64,000 bases of DNA from DATCKG01 sp036562385. Lineage in GTDB: Bacteria; Bacillota; Sulfobacillia; Symbiobacteriales; Symbiobacteriaceae. This document shows, one piece after another, positions 8,612 through 16,969 of this stretch (within the stretch, counting starts at the first letter, position 1; every line of letters starts with the position of its first letter). The translations under genes and the position numbers were made by a program. The notes under the pieces are model-generated. The model was given only the letters and a program-made list of their open reading frames with translations, had not been told where the DNA came from and made no database searches. The stretch spans positions 7,847 to 71,846 of the forward strand of contig DATCKG010000107.1 of assembly GCA_036562385.1 (NCBI GenBank), read 5' to 3'.

Positions 8612-9454
8612 TTGTTGTGGATTCTACAGATGCTGGCGGGTACGCTCTGCATGTCGCTGGCGGTCAACCTGTTCCTGGTTCCGCTGCAGTTGGCCGACGG
8701 GGGCGTGGTGGGTGTCGGCGTCATTCTGTACTACAAGTTTGGGATCCCCACCTGGGTGACCACGCTGGTCCTGAACATCCCCATCATCGCCCTGGGGGTG
8801 AAAGTGAAGGGCTGGTCCCTGCTCTGGCGCACCATATTGGGTGTCGGTGCCTTTTCCGGGTGCTTGGCCCTTACCCAGGGGCTTCCCCCCGTGACCCATG
8901 AGATCGTCCTGGGCATCATCTACGGCGGTTTGCTGATGGGGCTGGGCCTGGGGCTGGTGCTTCGGTCCGGCGCCACCACCGGCGGTACGGATATCCTGGC
9001 GATCGTGGGACAGCAGAAGCTGGGCATCTCAGTGGGCACCATGGTCCTGCTGATTGACGGCATGGTGCTGACCGCCGCCGGGATTGTCTTTTCCCCGGAA
9101 ACCGCGCTCTGGTCGGCCATCACGCTGATGATCAGCAGCAAGATGGTGGACGTGGTCAACGAGGGCCTGTTTGCCGCCAAGGGGATTACCATCATCACGG
9201 CCAATCCGCCCCGGGTGGCGGAGCGGATCATGAACGAAGTGGGCCGGGGCTGCACCATCTTAAAGGGGATCGGCGCGTACACCGGTCAGCCCCGGGACGT
9301 CCTGTATGTGGTGGTGCAGCGGGGCGAACTGGCGTTGATCAAGCAGATTGTCGCCCAGGAGGATCCCCGGGCCTTTATGGTCGTCTCCGATGCCCACGAG
9401 GTGCTGGGGGAGGGGTTCCGGCCCCACATGCCCACTACCGCGTCGCCGCCCTGA
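8612..9454 (+). CDS. YitT family membrane protein (DUF161/DUF2179)
   Basis: A 280-residue protein with about five to six hydrophobic segments in the first 190 residues, including the family motif GATTGGTDILA, followed by a soluble C-terminal domain of about 80 residues (AKGITIITANPPRVAERIMNE) of DUF2179 type. The start is TTG 8612 behind GAGGAGG. YitT proteins are widespread in Firmicutes; their transported substrate is not established. It lies alone between two terminated units. Confidence 0.85.
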   Translation: MLWILQMLAGTLCMSLAVNLFLVPLQLADGGVVGVGVILYYKFGIPTWVTTLVLNIPIIALGVKVKGWSLLWRTILGVGAFSGCLALTQGLPPVTHEIVLGIIYGGLLMGLGLGLVLRSGATTGGTDILAIVGQQKLGISVGTMVLLIDGMVLTAAGIVFSPETALWSAITLMISSKMVDVVNEGLFAAKGITIITANPPRVAERIMNEVGRGCTILKGIGAYTGQPRDVLYVVVQRGELALIKQIVAQEDPRAFMVVSDAHEVLGEGFRPHMPTTASPP

Positions 9455-9470
9455 GGGGGTAGACGGGCTC

Positions 9471-9499
9471 TTGACGGCCAGGGACAAAGGCACTAGGAT
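9471..9499 (+). promoter_or_regulatory. Sigma-A promoter of the copper chaperone gene
   Basis: TTGACG (9471-9476) and TAGGAT (9494-9499) are separated by exactly 17 bp. Just downstream the run ACCCCTACCCCGTAGAGG contains a CTAC-CCC-GTAG inverted repeat and resembles C/G-rich copper-sensor (CsoR) operators. No csoR or copA gene lies in the window, so the operator suggestion is weak. Confidence 0.6.
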
Positions 9500-9581
9500 A
9501 GAGGCGTAACCCCTACCCCGTAGAGGTACCTGTAAGGGCGCCTGGGGAAGGGAATACCTGCAGCAGGGGGTATGCCAGTCG

Positions 9582-9785
9582 ATGACGAGCACCGTAAAGA
9601 TTTCTGGTATGTCCTGCAACCACTGCGTGGCAGCGGTGAAGAGCGCCCTGAAGGACCTGCCGGGTATCAAGTCGCTGGAAGTCAAGGTGGGCGAGGCGGT
9701 GATTGAAACCGAGGGCGCCCTGGATGTGGAGGCCGTCAAGAACGCCATCGCCGAGGCGGGCTACGAGGTTGTCAGCATCAGCTAA
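9582..9785 (+). CDS. copZ: Copper chaperone, HMA domain
   Basis: A 67-residue single heavy-metal-associated domain with the metal site GMSCNHC (Cys12, Cys15), and the beta-alpha-beta-beta-alpha-beta layout ending EAGYEVVSIS. Such proteins carry Cu(I) to a P-type ATPase or to the CsoR sensor. Usually copZ sits with copA and csoR; here it is a single-gene unit between a clear promoter and a clear terminator. Metal specificity is inferred from family resemblance; mercury or other soft metals are possible. Confidence 0.9.
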   Translation: MTSTVKISGMSCNHCVAAVKSALKDLPGIKSLEVKVGEAVIETEGALDVEAVKNAIAEAGYEVVSIS

Positions 9786-9797
9786 GGACGTACATGG

Positions 9798-9843
9798 GGT
9801 CCCTGTCTCCTTCAGCGGGAGACAGGGACCTTTGTTGGTTTTT
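9798..9843 (+). terminator. Intrinsic terminator of copZ
   Basis: A 13-bp perfect stem (GGTCCCTGTCTCC with GGAGACAGGGACC) followed by TTTGTTGGTTTTT. Confidence 0.9.
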
Positions 9844-9962
9844 GGGGCCAAGTTCCCGGTGCGATGAGCAGGGTGCGGCTTCGCAGCGGTAAGCTCCGCA
9901 GGCTTAGGGGAGGCCTCACCCGTGGGGTACAGGCTGCCGGGACCCTGGCCCACGAGCCAGTC

Positions 9963-10676
9963 TCAATGGGGCCCGGAAGCGGGGTCCTGGAGGGTGGGTT
10001 CCTCCCAGGGATCGATGTAGACTGTGCCGGTGGTATCCAGGCACGCGAAAAAGACCTGGGACGGATGCTGGATGCCCTGCTTCCGCAGCTCGTCCAGCAG
10101 CCACTTTTCGTCCAGATTGCACTGCTGCAGGGTGCTGTAATTCACCTTGCCCTCGAAGATCAGTTCTCGGGGCAGGCCCTCGTACGCGGTGGAAAGGCCC
10201 AGATCTTTGGGCGTCACGGGCCGGGCCTGGGATCGAGGGAGAACGCTCACGGTACCGTCGGTTTCATAGATCGCGTACTCCACATCCGCGGGGTTGAAAT
10301 AGCCCTTGGAGCGGAGGTAGGCCATCAGGTCGTCCACTCGCAGGAAGTTTCGGCGGAGCTGCTCCTTCATGATCTGGCCGTTCTGGATGAGAATCGAAGG
10401 TTCGCCTTCCAGCCATGCGCCGATCCGGCGGTTGCTCAGGGCCAGCACGTCGAGTCCCAGAGTCATGGCGAACCAGAGGATGGTACCGGCCAGCCAGGGA
10501 AGGAGGGGATGCTGGGGGTCGCTGAGCTTTTCAGCGGCGATGTCGCCCACGGCGATGGCTGTGATGAAATCGAAAAAGCTCACCTGGCCGAGCTGCTTCT
10601 TGCCGGCGACGCGGGTCAGCACCAACAGCACCACAAACGTGATGACGACCCGCAGGAGAATCTGAAGCTGAAACAT
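9963..10676 (-). CDS. DUF421 (YetF/YcaP-like) membrane protein
   Basis: A 237-residue protein; I choose the internal ATG at 10676 because the sequence upstream of it lacks family features. Three hydrophobic helices (about residues 5-25, 32-50, 60-80) are followed by a cytoplasmic part with the family motifs VAGKKQLGQVSFFDF, GEPSILIQNGQI and LRSKGYFNPADVEYAIYE. Members are membrane proteins of unclear biochemical role, several of them under sporulation or stress control in Bacillus. It faces copZ tail to tail and stands alone. Confidence 0.85.
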   Translation of the reverse strand: MFQLQILLRVVITFVVLLVLTRVAGKKQLGQVSFFDFITAIAVGDIAAEKLSDPQHPLLPWLAGTILWFAMTLGLDVLALSNRRIGAWLEGEPSILIQNGQIMKEQLRRNFLRVDDLMAYLRSKGYFNPADVEYAIYETDGTVSVLPRSQARPVTPKDLGLSTAYEGLPRELIFEGKVNYSTLQQCNLDEKWLLDELRKQGIQHPSQVFFACLDTTGTVYIDPWEEPTLQDPASGPH

Positions 10677-10776
10677 GGCTCCTGTAGCCTCCCTGTCGCC
10701 TGAACGATACTGCACCGTCGTAGCCAGTCTGCCCACTTGGCTGCCCGAAAAGACGCGCCGGCCTAGCGGCACAGCA

Positions 10777-10800
10777 AGGCCGCCGGAAATCCGGCGGCCT
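10777..10800 (-). terminator. Hairpin terminator after ugd
   Basis: AGGCCGCCGG pairs with CCGGCGGCCT across a 4-base loop nine bases beyond the ugd stop on the leftward strand. It sits between ugd and the DUF421 gene. There is no strong T tract. Confidence 0.6.
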
Positions 10801-10808
10801 GTGCGCAT

Positions 10809-12134
10809 CTATCGGCGACCTTTTCCCTTCCGTCCCCTTCCGACGCCCCGGTATTGCAGTCCCGCTGCCGCGGCTGCCTCCGGATCCAGTAGGTTCCGGG
10901 CATCCAGCACCACCCGTCCGGCCATCCGCCGGCGGATCGCGGCGGGATCCGCGGTCCGGAACACCTCCCACTCGGTGAGGATCAGGAGCGCATCGGCTCC
11001 TTCCAGGGCGCTCCAGGGGTCCGGGCAGAGGGTCAGTCCCGGCCACTGCTCGGCGGGGAAGAAGCGGGCAAAGCCCTCCATGGCCGCCGGGTCGTAGGCC
11101 CGGACCGCGGCGCCTTGCCGAAGCAGCCAGGGGATCATCTCCAGGGAGGCAGCCTCCCGCAGATCGTCGGTGCCGGCCTTGAAAGCCAGTCCCCAGACCG
11201 CAATTTGCTTGCCCTCTATGCTTCCCAGGGCGCCGGCCAGCGCCTCCAGGATCCTGAGCCGCTGGCGCCGGTTGGCCTGCAACGCAGCGGGCAGGAGGTC
11301 CAGGCGTACCCCCAGCCGGCGGGCTTGCCAAACGAGGGCCCGGGTATCCTTGGGGAGACAGGAGCCGCCGAAACCCGGGCCCGGCTGGAGGAAATGGCTA
11401 CCCACCCGGTGGTCCAGGCCCATGCCCCGCAGCACATCGGTGCAGTCTGCTCCCAGCGCGTCGCAGAGCGCGGCGATCTCGTTGGCGTAGCTCACCTTGA
11501 TGGCCAAAAAGCCGTTGGCCGCGTATTTGATCAGTTCAGCTTCTTCCCACCCGGTGACCACCAGCGGTGCGTCGATGCCCCTGTAAAGCCCCGCCACCAG
11601 CAGGGCCGCCTTGTCATCGGCGCTACCTACCACGATCCGGTCCGGATGGAAGAAGTCGTGCACAGCGGTTCCTTCCCGCAAAAACTCCGGGTTGGAGACC
11701 ACGGGAATGCGGCCGCCCAGGGCCCAGAAGGCCATGCGGTTGGTCCCCGGCGGCACGGTGCTTTTCAGTACTAGCACCATTCCATCTGGATGGGGCAGGC
11801 CCTTCAGGTCTCTCAGCAGGCGCCGCAGCGCGGACAGGTCAGGGGCGCCAGAGGGGGCCGACGGCGTTCCGACACAGACGAACAGAACCCGGGCATCCGC
11901 TACCGCCTCGGCCAGCCGGTCGGTGACCTGCAGTCGAGTTCCCCGATGCCGCTGCAGCAGGTCTGGCAGGCCCGGCTCAACAATCGGGCACTCGCCTCGC
12001 TGCAGCTGACCGAGCCGCTGAGGGTCGATCTCTACCAGCCTCACCCGGTGCCCCATTTCGCAAAAGCAAAGGGCCGAGGTGAGCCCGACATAGCCAGCCC
12101 CAGCGACGGCGATGGTCTCTCCTTCTGTACGCAT
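10809..12134 (-). CDS. ugd: UDP-glucose 6-dehydrogenase
   Basis: A 441-residue enzyme that oxidises UDP-glucose twice to UDP-glucuronate with NAD. The Rossmann motif is VAGAGYVGLTSA (10-21), the NAD-binding VGTP is at 88-91, the catalytic Lys lies in LIKYAANGFLA, and the nucleophile is Cys259 in GFGGSCLPKD. The C-terminal domain carries the GLAFKAGTDDLREA motif. The tail is Arg/Gly/Lys-rich. It is divergent from the nucleotidyltransferase and epimerase genes, and the set could make and epimerise a uronic-acid nucleotide for surface or coat polysaccharide. Length is normal. Confidence 0.92.
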   Translation of the reverse strand: MRTEGETIAVAGAGYVGLTSALCFCEMGHRVRLVEIDPQRLGQLQRGECPIVEPGLPDLLQRHRGTRLQVTDRLAEAVADARVLFVCVGTPSAPSGAPDLSALRRLLRDLKGLPHPDGMVLVLKSTVPPGTNRMAFWALGGRIPVVSNPEFLREGTAVHDFFHPDRIVVGSADDKAALLVAGLYRGIDAPLVVTGWEEAELIKYAANGFLAIKVSYANEIAALCDALGADCTDVLRGMGLDHRVGSHFLQPGPGFGGSCLPKDTRALVWQARRLGVRLDLLPAALQANRRQRLRILEALAGALGSIEGKQIAVWGLAFKAGTDDLREAASLEMIPWLLRQGAAVRAYDPAAMEGFARFFPAEQWPGLTLCPDPWSALEGADALLILTEWEVFRTADPAAIRRRMAGRVVLDARNLLDPEAAAAAGLQYRGVGRGRKGKGRR

Positions 12135-12274
12135 CTTCCCAGATCACCCCGGGACGGAGAATGCCTGCCGTCTGAAGTCTATGCCGTCTGGTTGTCATAA
12201 TGTGCCGTGCCTTGTAAACCTTTGGGGTTGTGGTGAATAGGGTGGCAGCAGGGATTGGCCAAGAAGGAGAGGCG

Positions 12275-12289
12275 ATGACGTCTCGATGA
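12275..12289 (+). other. Four-codon leader ORF overlapping the nucleotidyltransferase start
   Basis: ATG ACG TCT CGA TGA starts four to five bases after GAAGGAGAGG, and its TGA overlaps the ATG of the next gene (CGATGAAAG). The good ribosome site is well placed for this mini-ORF but 16 bases from the real start, so translation of the next gene may depend on re-initiation. Not proven. Confidence 0.35.
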
Positions 12290-13353
12290 AAGCCCTGGTT
12301 CTCTGTGCCGGCCGGGGCAGGCGCCTGTGGCCGCTGACTCATACCAGGGCCAAGGCCGCTCTGCCGGTGGCCGGGCGGCCGGTATTGGCTCATATTCTGT
12401 TCTACTTGAAGCGGTTTGGTTTTCGGGAGATCGGCGTGGTGATTTCCAGCGGCCAGAAGGAACTGAAGCAGCTGGCCGCCGTGGAGGCAGACCTGCAGAT
12501 CACCTTTATTCAGCAGAAAAAACCGCTCGGTATCGCCCACGCCGTGCAGGCCGCGGCTGAATATCTGGGTAATGAGTCCTTTCTGCTCTATCTTGGCGAC
12601 AACCTGACCGACGATGATCTGACCCCAGCCCTGGAGCGCTTTCAGCGGGAGCAGCCCGCGGCGATGCTGTGCCTCCGAACGGTAAGCAATCCCCAGGCCT
12701 TCGGCGTGGCCGAGGTGGAGGGAGACCGGGTGGTCCGGGTGGTGGAGAAGCCCAAGACCCCCCAGAGCAATCTGGCCATCGCCGGGATCTACCTGCTGAG
12801 GCCGGTGGTTCACGAGGTCATCCGTGGACTGGAGCCCTCGTCCCGGGGGGAACTGGAAATCACCGACGCGATTGCGGCGCTGCTGCGCCGCGGTGAGACG
12901 GTGCTGGCCCACCGGATGACCGGCTGGTGGCAAGACACCGGGACCCCCGAGGGGCTTCTGACGGCCAATGGGCTCCTGCTGGACACCATTCAGACCCACA
13001 TCGATCCGGGGGTCTTGCTGGATACCGTTCAAATCCAGGGCCGGGTGGTAATCAATCGGGGGGTCGTTCTGGAAAACGTCCGCCTCCGGGGACCGCTCTG
13101 GATCGGGGAGCACTGTCACCTGCGGGATGCATATATCGGACCGTACACCACCGTCAGCGATGGGGTCCGGATCTACAACGCCACCGTCGAGAATTCCATC
13201 TTGCTGCCCGGCTGCCGGCTGGAGGGACCCACCTTCCACATGGAGGACTGCCTGCTGGGTCAGGGGGCGGTGGTGGAAGTGCGGACCGGAAGGGCCATCA
13301 CCCTGCTGATGGGGGACGACGGCCGTGTGCAGCTGCCGCTGATCCGGAGGTAG
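12286..13353 (+). CDS. Nucleotidyltransferase, long glucose-1-phosphate thymidylyltransferase type
   Basis: A 355-residue sugar-1-phosphate nucleotidyltransferase. The N-terminal domain (1-235) has the nucleotide loop LCAGRGRRLWPLT, the metal Asp in YLGDN, the VVEKPKTP sugar-site motif and GWWQDTGTPE. The C-terminal 110 residues form left-handed beta-helix turns (GPLWIGEHCHLRDAYIGPYT, TVENSILLPGC). This long form is typical of RmlA-like enzymes in Gram-positives; close relatives sit in spore-coat polysaccharide operons. The nucleotide (dTTP or UTP) cannot be settled. It is followed by an epimerase gene 41 bp on. Confidence 0.85.
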   Translation: MKALVLCAGRGRRLWPLTHTRAKAALPVAGRPVLAHILFYLKRFGFREIGVVISSGQKELKQLAAVEADLQITFIQQKKPLGIAHAVQAAAEYLGNESFLLYLGDNLTDDDLTPALERFQREQPAAMLCLRTVSNPQAFGVAEVEGDRVVRVVEKPKTPQSNLAIAGIYLLRPVVHEVIRGLEPSSRGELEITDAIAALLRRGETVLAHRMTGWWQDTGTPEGLLTANGLLLDTIQTHIDPGVLLDTVQIQGRVVINRGVVLENVRLRGPLWIGEHCHLRDAYIGPYTTVSDGVRIYNATVENSILLPGCRLEGPTFHMEDCLLGQGAVVEVRTGRAITLLMGDDGRVQLPLIRR

Positions 13354-13394
13354 GCCCATGCGGATTTGGCAAGTGCTGATGGGAGGGAAGGCAA

Positions 13395-14309
13395 GTGGCC
13401 CGGATCCTGGTGACCGGAGCGGCGGGGTTTATCGGGAGCCACCTGGTGCGGCGGCTGGCGGCCGACGGCCATGAGGTGGTCGCTGTGGACCGGCGCCCGG
13501 TCGCTGGCGGCGGAGGGCATGGCGGCCCGATCCGCTGGTACCGGGGTGACCTGTTGGAGATGGATCTGGCGCCACTGGTGGCCGGGGTGGAGTACGTGAT
13601 TCACCTGGCCGGTCAGCCGGGAGTGCGGGAAAGCTGGTCGGAGTTCCGGCACTATTCCCGGGGCAACATCGAGACCACCCAGCGGCTTCTGGAGGTCCTG
13701 AGGGGAAAGCCGGTCGCCAAGTTCGTCCTGGCTTCTACTTCCTCGGTTTACGGCGAGGCCCCGATGCCGGCCCGGGAGGACGGTCCTGTGAAGCCTGTCT
13801 CCCCTTACGGCCTGACCAAGCTGGCCGCGGAGGGGCTGTGCGAACTCTACGGCCGGACCGCCAAAATCCCCTGGGTGGCCCTCCGTTACTTTACGGTCTA
13901 CGGACCCGGTCAGCGCCCGGACATGGCCTTTTCCCGATGGCTTGCGGCGGCACGGGGCGGAAAACCCCTTGAAGTGTACGGTGACGGCGGTCAGATGCGG
14001 GACTTCACCTACGTGGCCGATGCAGTGGAGGCGACGGTGCGAGCGCTGTTTACACCGGCCGCGGGCATGGCCGTCAACGTGGGCAGTGGGCGCCCTGTGT
14101 CGGTGCGGGAAGCCATCGCCGTCATCGAGCAGGTGATGGGCCGGCCTGTACAGATCCGGCACCTGGCTCCGGCCCGGGGCGACATGCGGGAGACCCGGGC
14201 CGATACCACCCGGCTGCAGCGGGAGCTGGGGTTTGTACCCGCCACCCCGCTGGCGGAAGGCCTGGCCAGGCAGTACGAGTGGCTGCAGAAAGGGGGAGGT
14301 GCGTTGTGA
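13395..14309 (+). CDS. NAD-dependent sugar-nucleotide epimerase/dehydratase (SDR)
   Basis: A 304-residue extended SDR. The GTG start has GGGAGGG upstream. The NAD motif is TGAAGFIGSH (Gly8, 11, 14), the catalytic Tyr138 and Lys142 are in SPYGLTKLA, and the catalytic Ser pair is in STSSVYG (116-117). YFTVYGPGQRPDMAFS is the motif of UDP-glucuronate/UDP-glucose 4-epimerases. With ugd divergent next to it, UDP-glucuronate 4-epimerase is a reasonable but unproven reading. The stop overlaps the start of the following coat gene, so the two are translationally coupled. Confidence 0.87.
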   Translation: MARILVTGAAGFIGSHLVRRLAADGHEVVAVDRRPVAGGGGHGGPIRWYRGDLLEMDLAPLVAGVEYVIHLAGQPGVRESWSEFRHYSRGNIETTQRLLEVLRGKPVAKFVLASTSSVYGEAPMPAREDGPVKPVSPYGLTKLAAEGLCELYGRTAKIPWVALRYFTVYGPGQRPDMAFSRWLAAARGGKPLEVYGDGGQMRDFTYVADAVEATVRALFTPAAGMAVNVGSGRPVSVREAIAVIEQVMGRPVQIRHLAPARGDMRETRADTTRLQRELGFVPATPLAEGLARQYEWLQKGGGAL

Positions 14310-15466
14310 ATCGATTCGGCAGCAGCAGCCCGGAACTGGCAGAACCGGAAACACGCCGGACGGTCCTTGGCCTCCTGCTGCGCCGAGGCTGGCTGGAGGT
14401 GCATCCCTTCGGCGATCAGACCGCCTTTGCCCAGCAGGTGACCAAACTGGGCCGGAAGGCAGAGGTGGAGGTGATCTGCTTCGGGCCGGAGGACGTGGAC
14501 CGCACCTCCCGAAGGCTCTCCGCCAGCCGGTATCTCGGTCCCCGGCGCGGCTGGGTCCGGGAACAGACCCCGCTTCCGGATGTCCTGTGGAACCGCTGCC
14601 TGCGTCAGGATCACGACGGACTGCTGGCCTGGTTCGCAGAACAGTCGGTACCGTCTATCAACAGCGCCTGCCTGAACAAGTGGGAGATGTACCAGTGCCT
14701 GAGGTCGGATGAGATGCTGCAGCCCCACCTGCCAGAGACCCTGCTGGTTACCGGCGGGGAGACGGTGGTCGAAATGCTGCAGCGCCATCCGGTGGTGCTG
14801 CTGAAACCGCTGATGGGAACCGGCGGCCGTGGAATCCTGCGGGGGCGCCTGTCTGGACTGGGCGTCATGCAGTTCGAGTTCGTCTCCGCAGAGACGGGGA
14901 TGCTCAAGGAGGCCTATGTGGAATGGGAGCAGCTGGATCGGTGGCTGCAGCGGCGGAAGGCGGCAGGCCGCTACATCGTGCAGCAGGAGCTCTCCCTGGC
15001 GGTCTTTTACGGCCGTGTGGCCGACCTGCGGGTGCTGGTGCAGAAGGACGGTCAGGGATGCTGGAGCGTGACCGGGATGGGCTGCCGGGTAGCCCGGAAC
15101 GGCCATTTTACCGCCAACTTGCAGACCGGCGGGCAGGGCGTTCCGGCGGACCTGCTGCTGGAGGCTGTGGCTCCCGATCCCGGCCAGCGGGAGGCGCTCC
15201 AAGAGCGGGTGGCGTCCCTTGCACTGCGGGCAGCGCACCAGATCGAGGCGTGCCTCGGGCCCATGGGGGAATTGGGTCTGGATTTCGGGCTGGATCGTCG
15301 GGGGGACCTGTGGCTCCTGGAAGCGAATGCGCTTCCCGGAAGAGAGATTTTTGCCCATATGGCCCAATGGGAACTTTGGGAAGAGGCCCATCTGAGACCG
15401 GTCCTTTACGCCCGGTATCTGGTTACGGGAAAAGAGCAGCAGGCCGCCCCCGCAGAGGCGACATAA
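14306..15466 (+). CDS. YheC/YheD family endospore coat-associated ATP-grasp protein
   Basis: 386 residues from GTG 14306, behind GGGGGAGG seven bases upstream; the start overlaps the epimerase stop. ATP-grasp features are seen from about residue 125 on: LNKWEMYQCL, VVLLKPLMGTGGRGIL (nucleotide-binding Lys and Gly-rich loop), IVQQEL, a DLRVLVQ strand, and the metal-binding LGLDFGLDRRGDLWLLEANALPG near residue 345. Bacillus YheC and YheD are spore-coat associated; their ligase reaction is not established. Position between sugar-nucleotide genes and a CotE-like gene supports a spore-envelope role. Confidence 0.85.
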   Translation: MNRFGSSSPELAEPETRRTVLGLLLRRGWLEVHPFGDQTAFAQQVTKLGRKAEVEVICFGPEDVDRTSRRLSASRYLGPRRGWVREQTPLPDVLWNRCLRQDHDGLLAWFAEQSVPSINSACLNKWEMYQCLRSDEMLQPHLPETLLVTGGETVVEMLQRHPVVLLKPLMGTGGRGILRGRLSGLGVMQFEFVSAETGMLKEAYVEWEQLDRWLQRRKAAGRYIVQQELSLAVFYGRVADLRVLVQKDGQGCWSVTGMGCRVARNGHFTANLQTGGQGVPADLLLEAVAPDPGQREALQERVASLALRAAHQIEACLGPMGELGLDFGLDRRGDLWLLEANALPGREIFAHMAQWELWEEAHLRPVLYARYLVTGKEQQAAPAEAT

Positions 15467-15550
15467 GGCTTCGGCAACGCATATCCTGGGGTGGGGACTG
15501 ATGCGGTACAGCGCCTGAGACTGGCCGCATTTCCCTGGGGAGGAAGCTCA

Positions 15551-16054
15551 GTGTCGGACAGCCGGCTTCAAGAAATCTTTACGAAAGCAGTGGTAGGCCG
15601 GGCCGAGCACCGCATGACCTGGAGCCATACGGTACCAGCCGAAGGCGTTACAGCGGTGCTAGGGGTCCACGTGTCGGACTGCGTGGTGGCTGTCAGGGAA
15701 GGGGAGGCCCCACAGGTGCAGGTCCTGGCAGAAATCGACCTGTGGTGCGCCGATTCCCGGACTACCAAGGTGATCCGTGTCAGCGCCCGGCATCCGGAGA
15801 CCGTCACCATGAACCCGGTCGGACCGGTGCTGGGGCAGGCGGAATACAGTGCCCGACTGCTGGGACCTGTGGAGGCCACCGGCGTAACGGTTGGCCCGGG
15901 AGGGATCACCCTGGACCTGACGGCCCGGGTTCTGGTGGAGATGAGCGCCGTCACCCGGCTGTGGGTCAAGTCGTATGCCCTCAGCGATGCGGCGCTGGAT
16001 GATGTGGAGGATCCGGATGCATCACTGACATCCGACTCCGGATCCGATGAGTAG
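15551..16054 (+). CDS. cotE: CotE-like outer spore coat morphogenetic protein
   Basis: 167 residues from GTG 15551 (GGGGAGGAAG upstream). The N-terminal LQEIFTKAVVGR segment, the VLGVHVSDCVV strand, the DLWCADSRTTKV segment (compare DINVWYSYADNTKT of Bacillus CotE) and the C-terminal VEMSAVTRLWVKSY region, ending in an Asp/Ser/Glu-rich acidic tail, match the CotE architecture. CotE directs assembly of the outer coat around the forespore. Similarity is moderate but co-linear over the whole length, and the upstream YheC/D gene supports it. A bidirectional terminator follows. Confidence 0.8.
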   Translation: MSDSRLQEIFTKAVVGRAEHRMTWSHTVPAEGVTAVLGVHVSDCVVAVREGEAPQVQVLAEIDLWCADSRTTKVIRVSARHPETVTMNPVGPVLGQAEYSARLLGPVEATGVTVGPGGITLDLTARVLVEMSAVTRLWVKSYALSDAALDDVEDPDASLTSDSGSDE

Positions 16055-16090
16055 GGATAGCGCCCGGCCATGTACTGAACATCCACACGA

Positions 16091-16120
16091 AAGGAGGGGC
16101 GGGGAGCCCCTCCTTCGGTT
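16091..16120. terminator. Bidirectional terminator between cotE and pnp
   Basis: AAGGAGGGGC pairs with GCCCCTCCTT across a 5-base loop and is followed by CGGTTTTCC. It lies between convergent genes and has A-rich sequence on its left, so it can serve both. Confidence 0.85.
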
Positions 16121-16132
16121 TTCCCCCGGCCC

Positions 16133-16969
16133 TTACAGCCGGGCGAGGATTTCCTTGATCAGCCTCTGGAAGCGGGGTTTGGTTCGCTCGGCGGTCTCCA
16201 TCACCTGCTCGTGGGTGAGGTGAATGGGCTGGTCCGGCAGCGCCATGTCGGTAACGCAGGCGATGCCGAGCACCCGGAGCCCCATGTGGGCTGCGGCGAT
16301 CACTTCCGGGACGGTGGACATGCCCACCGCATCGGCGCCCAGTATTCGGAGCATCCGGAGTTCGGCGCTGCTGTTGTAGCAAGGGCCTGAGATCGCTACA
16401 TAGACGCCCTGGCGCAGGGGAAAGCCCAGGTCCTGAGCCACACGCATGGCCAGTTCCTGCAACTCCGGGGTGTATGCCCCCACGGTAGCCGGAAAGCGGG
16501 GACCCAGCCGCTCATCGTTGGGGCCCCGGAGCGGGTCGACTCCCATCATGTTGATGTGGTCGGTAATCAGCATCAGGTCTCCCGGGGAAAAGTCCGGGTT
16601 GAGACCGCCGCAGGCGCAGGTAACCACCAGCGTGTCGCAGCCCAGGGCTTTCATCACCCGGGTAGGGAAGATCACCTGCTCCATGGGGTAGCCTTCGTAA
16701 TAGTGAACCCGACCCTGCATGGCCACCACGGGCTGGCCCGCGAGGCGTCCGATGACGAGCCGGCCGGCGTGTCCGGCCACGGTACTGACCGGGAAATGTG
16801 GGATTTCGCTGTAGGGGATCCGTACCGCCTCCTCGATCTGGTCAGCCAGATCACCGAGGCCGGAACCGAGGATCAACCCGATCCGGGGCGGAATGATTCC
16901 CCGGCTGACAATGGCCGCCTTGGCCTCGTCCATTCGCTGGGCCAGATCGCCCTGGGTCCGTTCACACAC
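16133..16969 (-). CDS. Purine nucleoside phosphorylase (trimeric family), altered base pocket
   Basis: A 278-residue trimeric-type PNP that splits purine nucleosides with phosphate. Start GTG with GAGGTG upstream. Phosphate-site motifs are GSGLGD (35-40), AGHAGR (His67) and QGRVHYYEG (Arg87, His89); MSTVPEV is intact. Base-site residues are unusual. The Glu that reads N1/O6 in 6-oxopurine enzymes is Asn199 (GPCYNSSAE instead of GPSYETPAE), the Asn facing N7 is Asp241 (VTDMA instead of SNMA), and the NAAGG loop reads CACGG (118-122). These changes suggest a shifted, perhaps 6-aminopurine, preference. It is a single-gene unit. Confidence 0.85.
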   Translation of the reverse strand: MCERTQGDLAQRMDEAKAAIVSRGIIPPRIGLILGSGLGDLADQIEEAVRIPYSEIPHFPVSTVAGHAGRLVIGRLAGQPVVAMQGRVHYYEGYPMEQVIFPTRVMKALGCDTLVVTCACGGLNPDFSPGDLMLITDHINMMGVDPLRGPNDERLGPRFPATVGAYTPELQELAMRVAQDLGFPLRQGVYVAISGPCYNSSAELRMLRILGADAVGMSTVPEVIAAAHMGLRVLGIACVTDMALPDQPIHLTHEQVMETAERTKPRFQRLIKEILARL

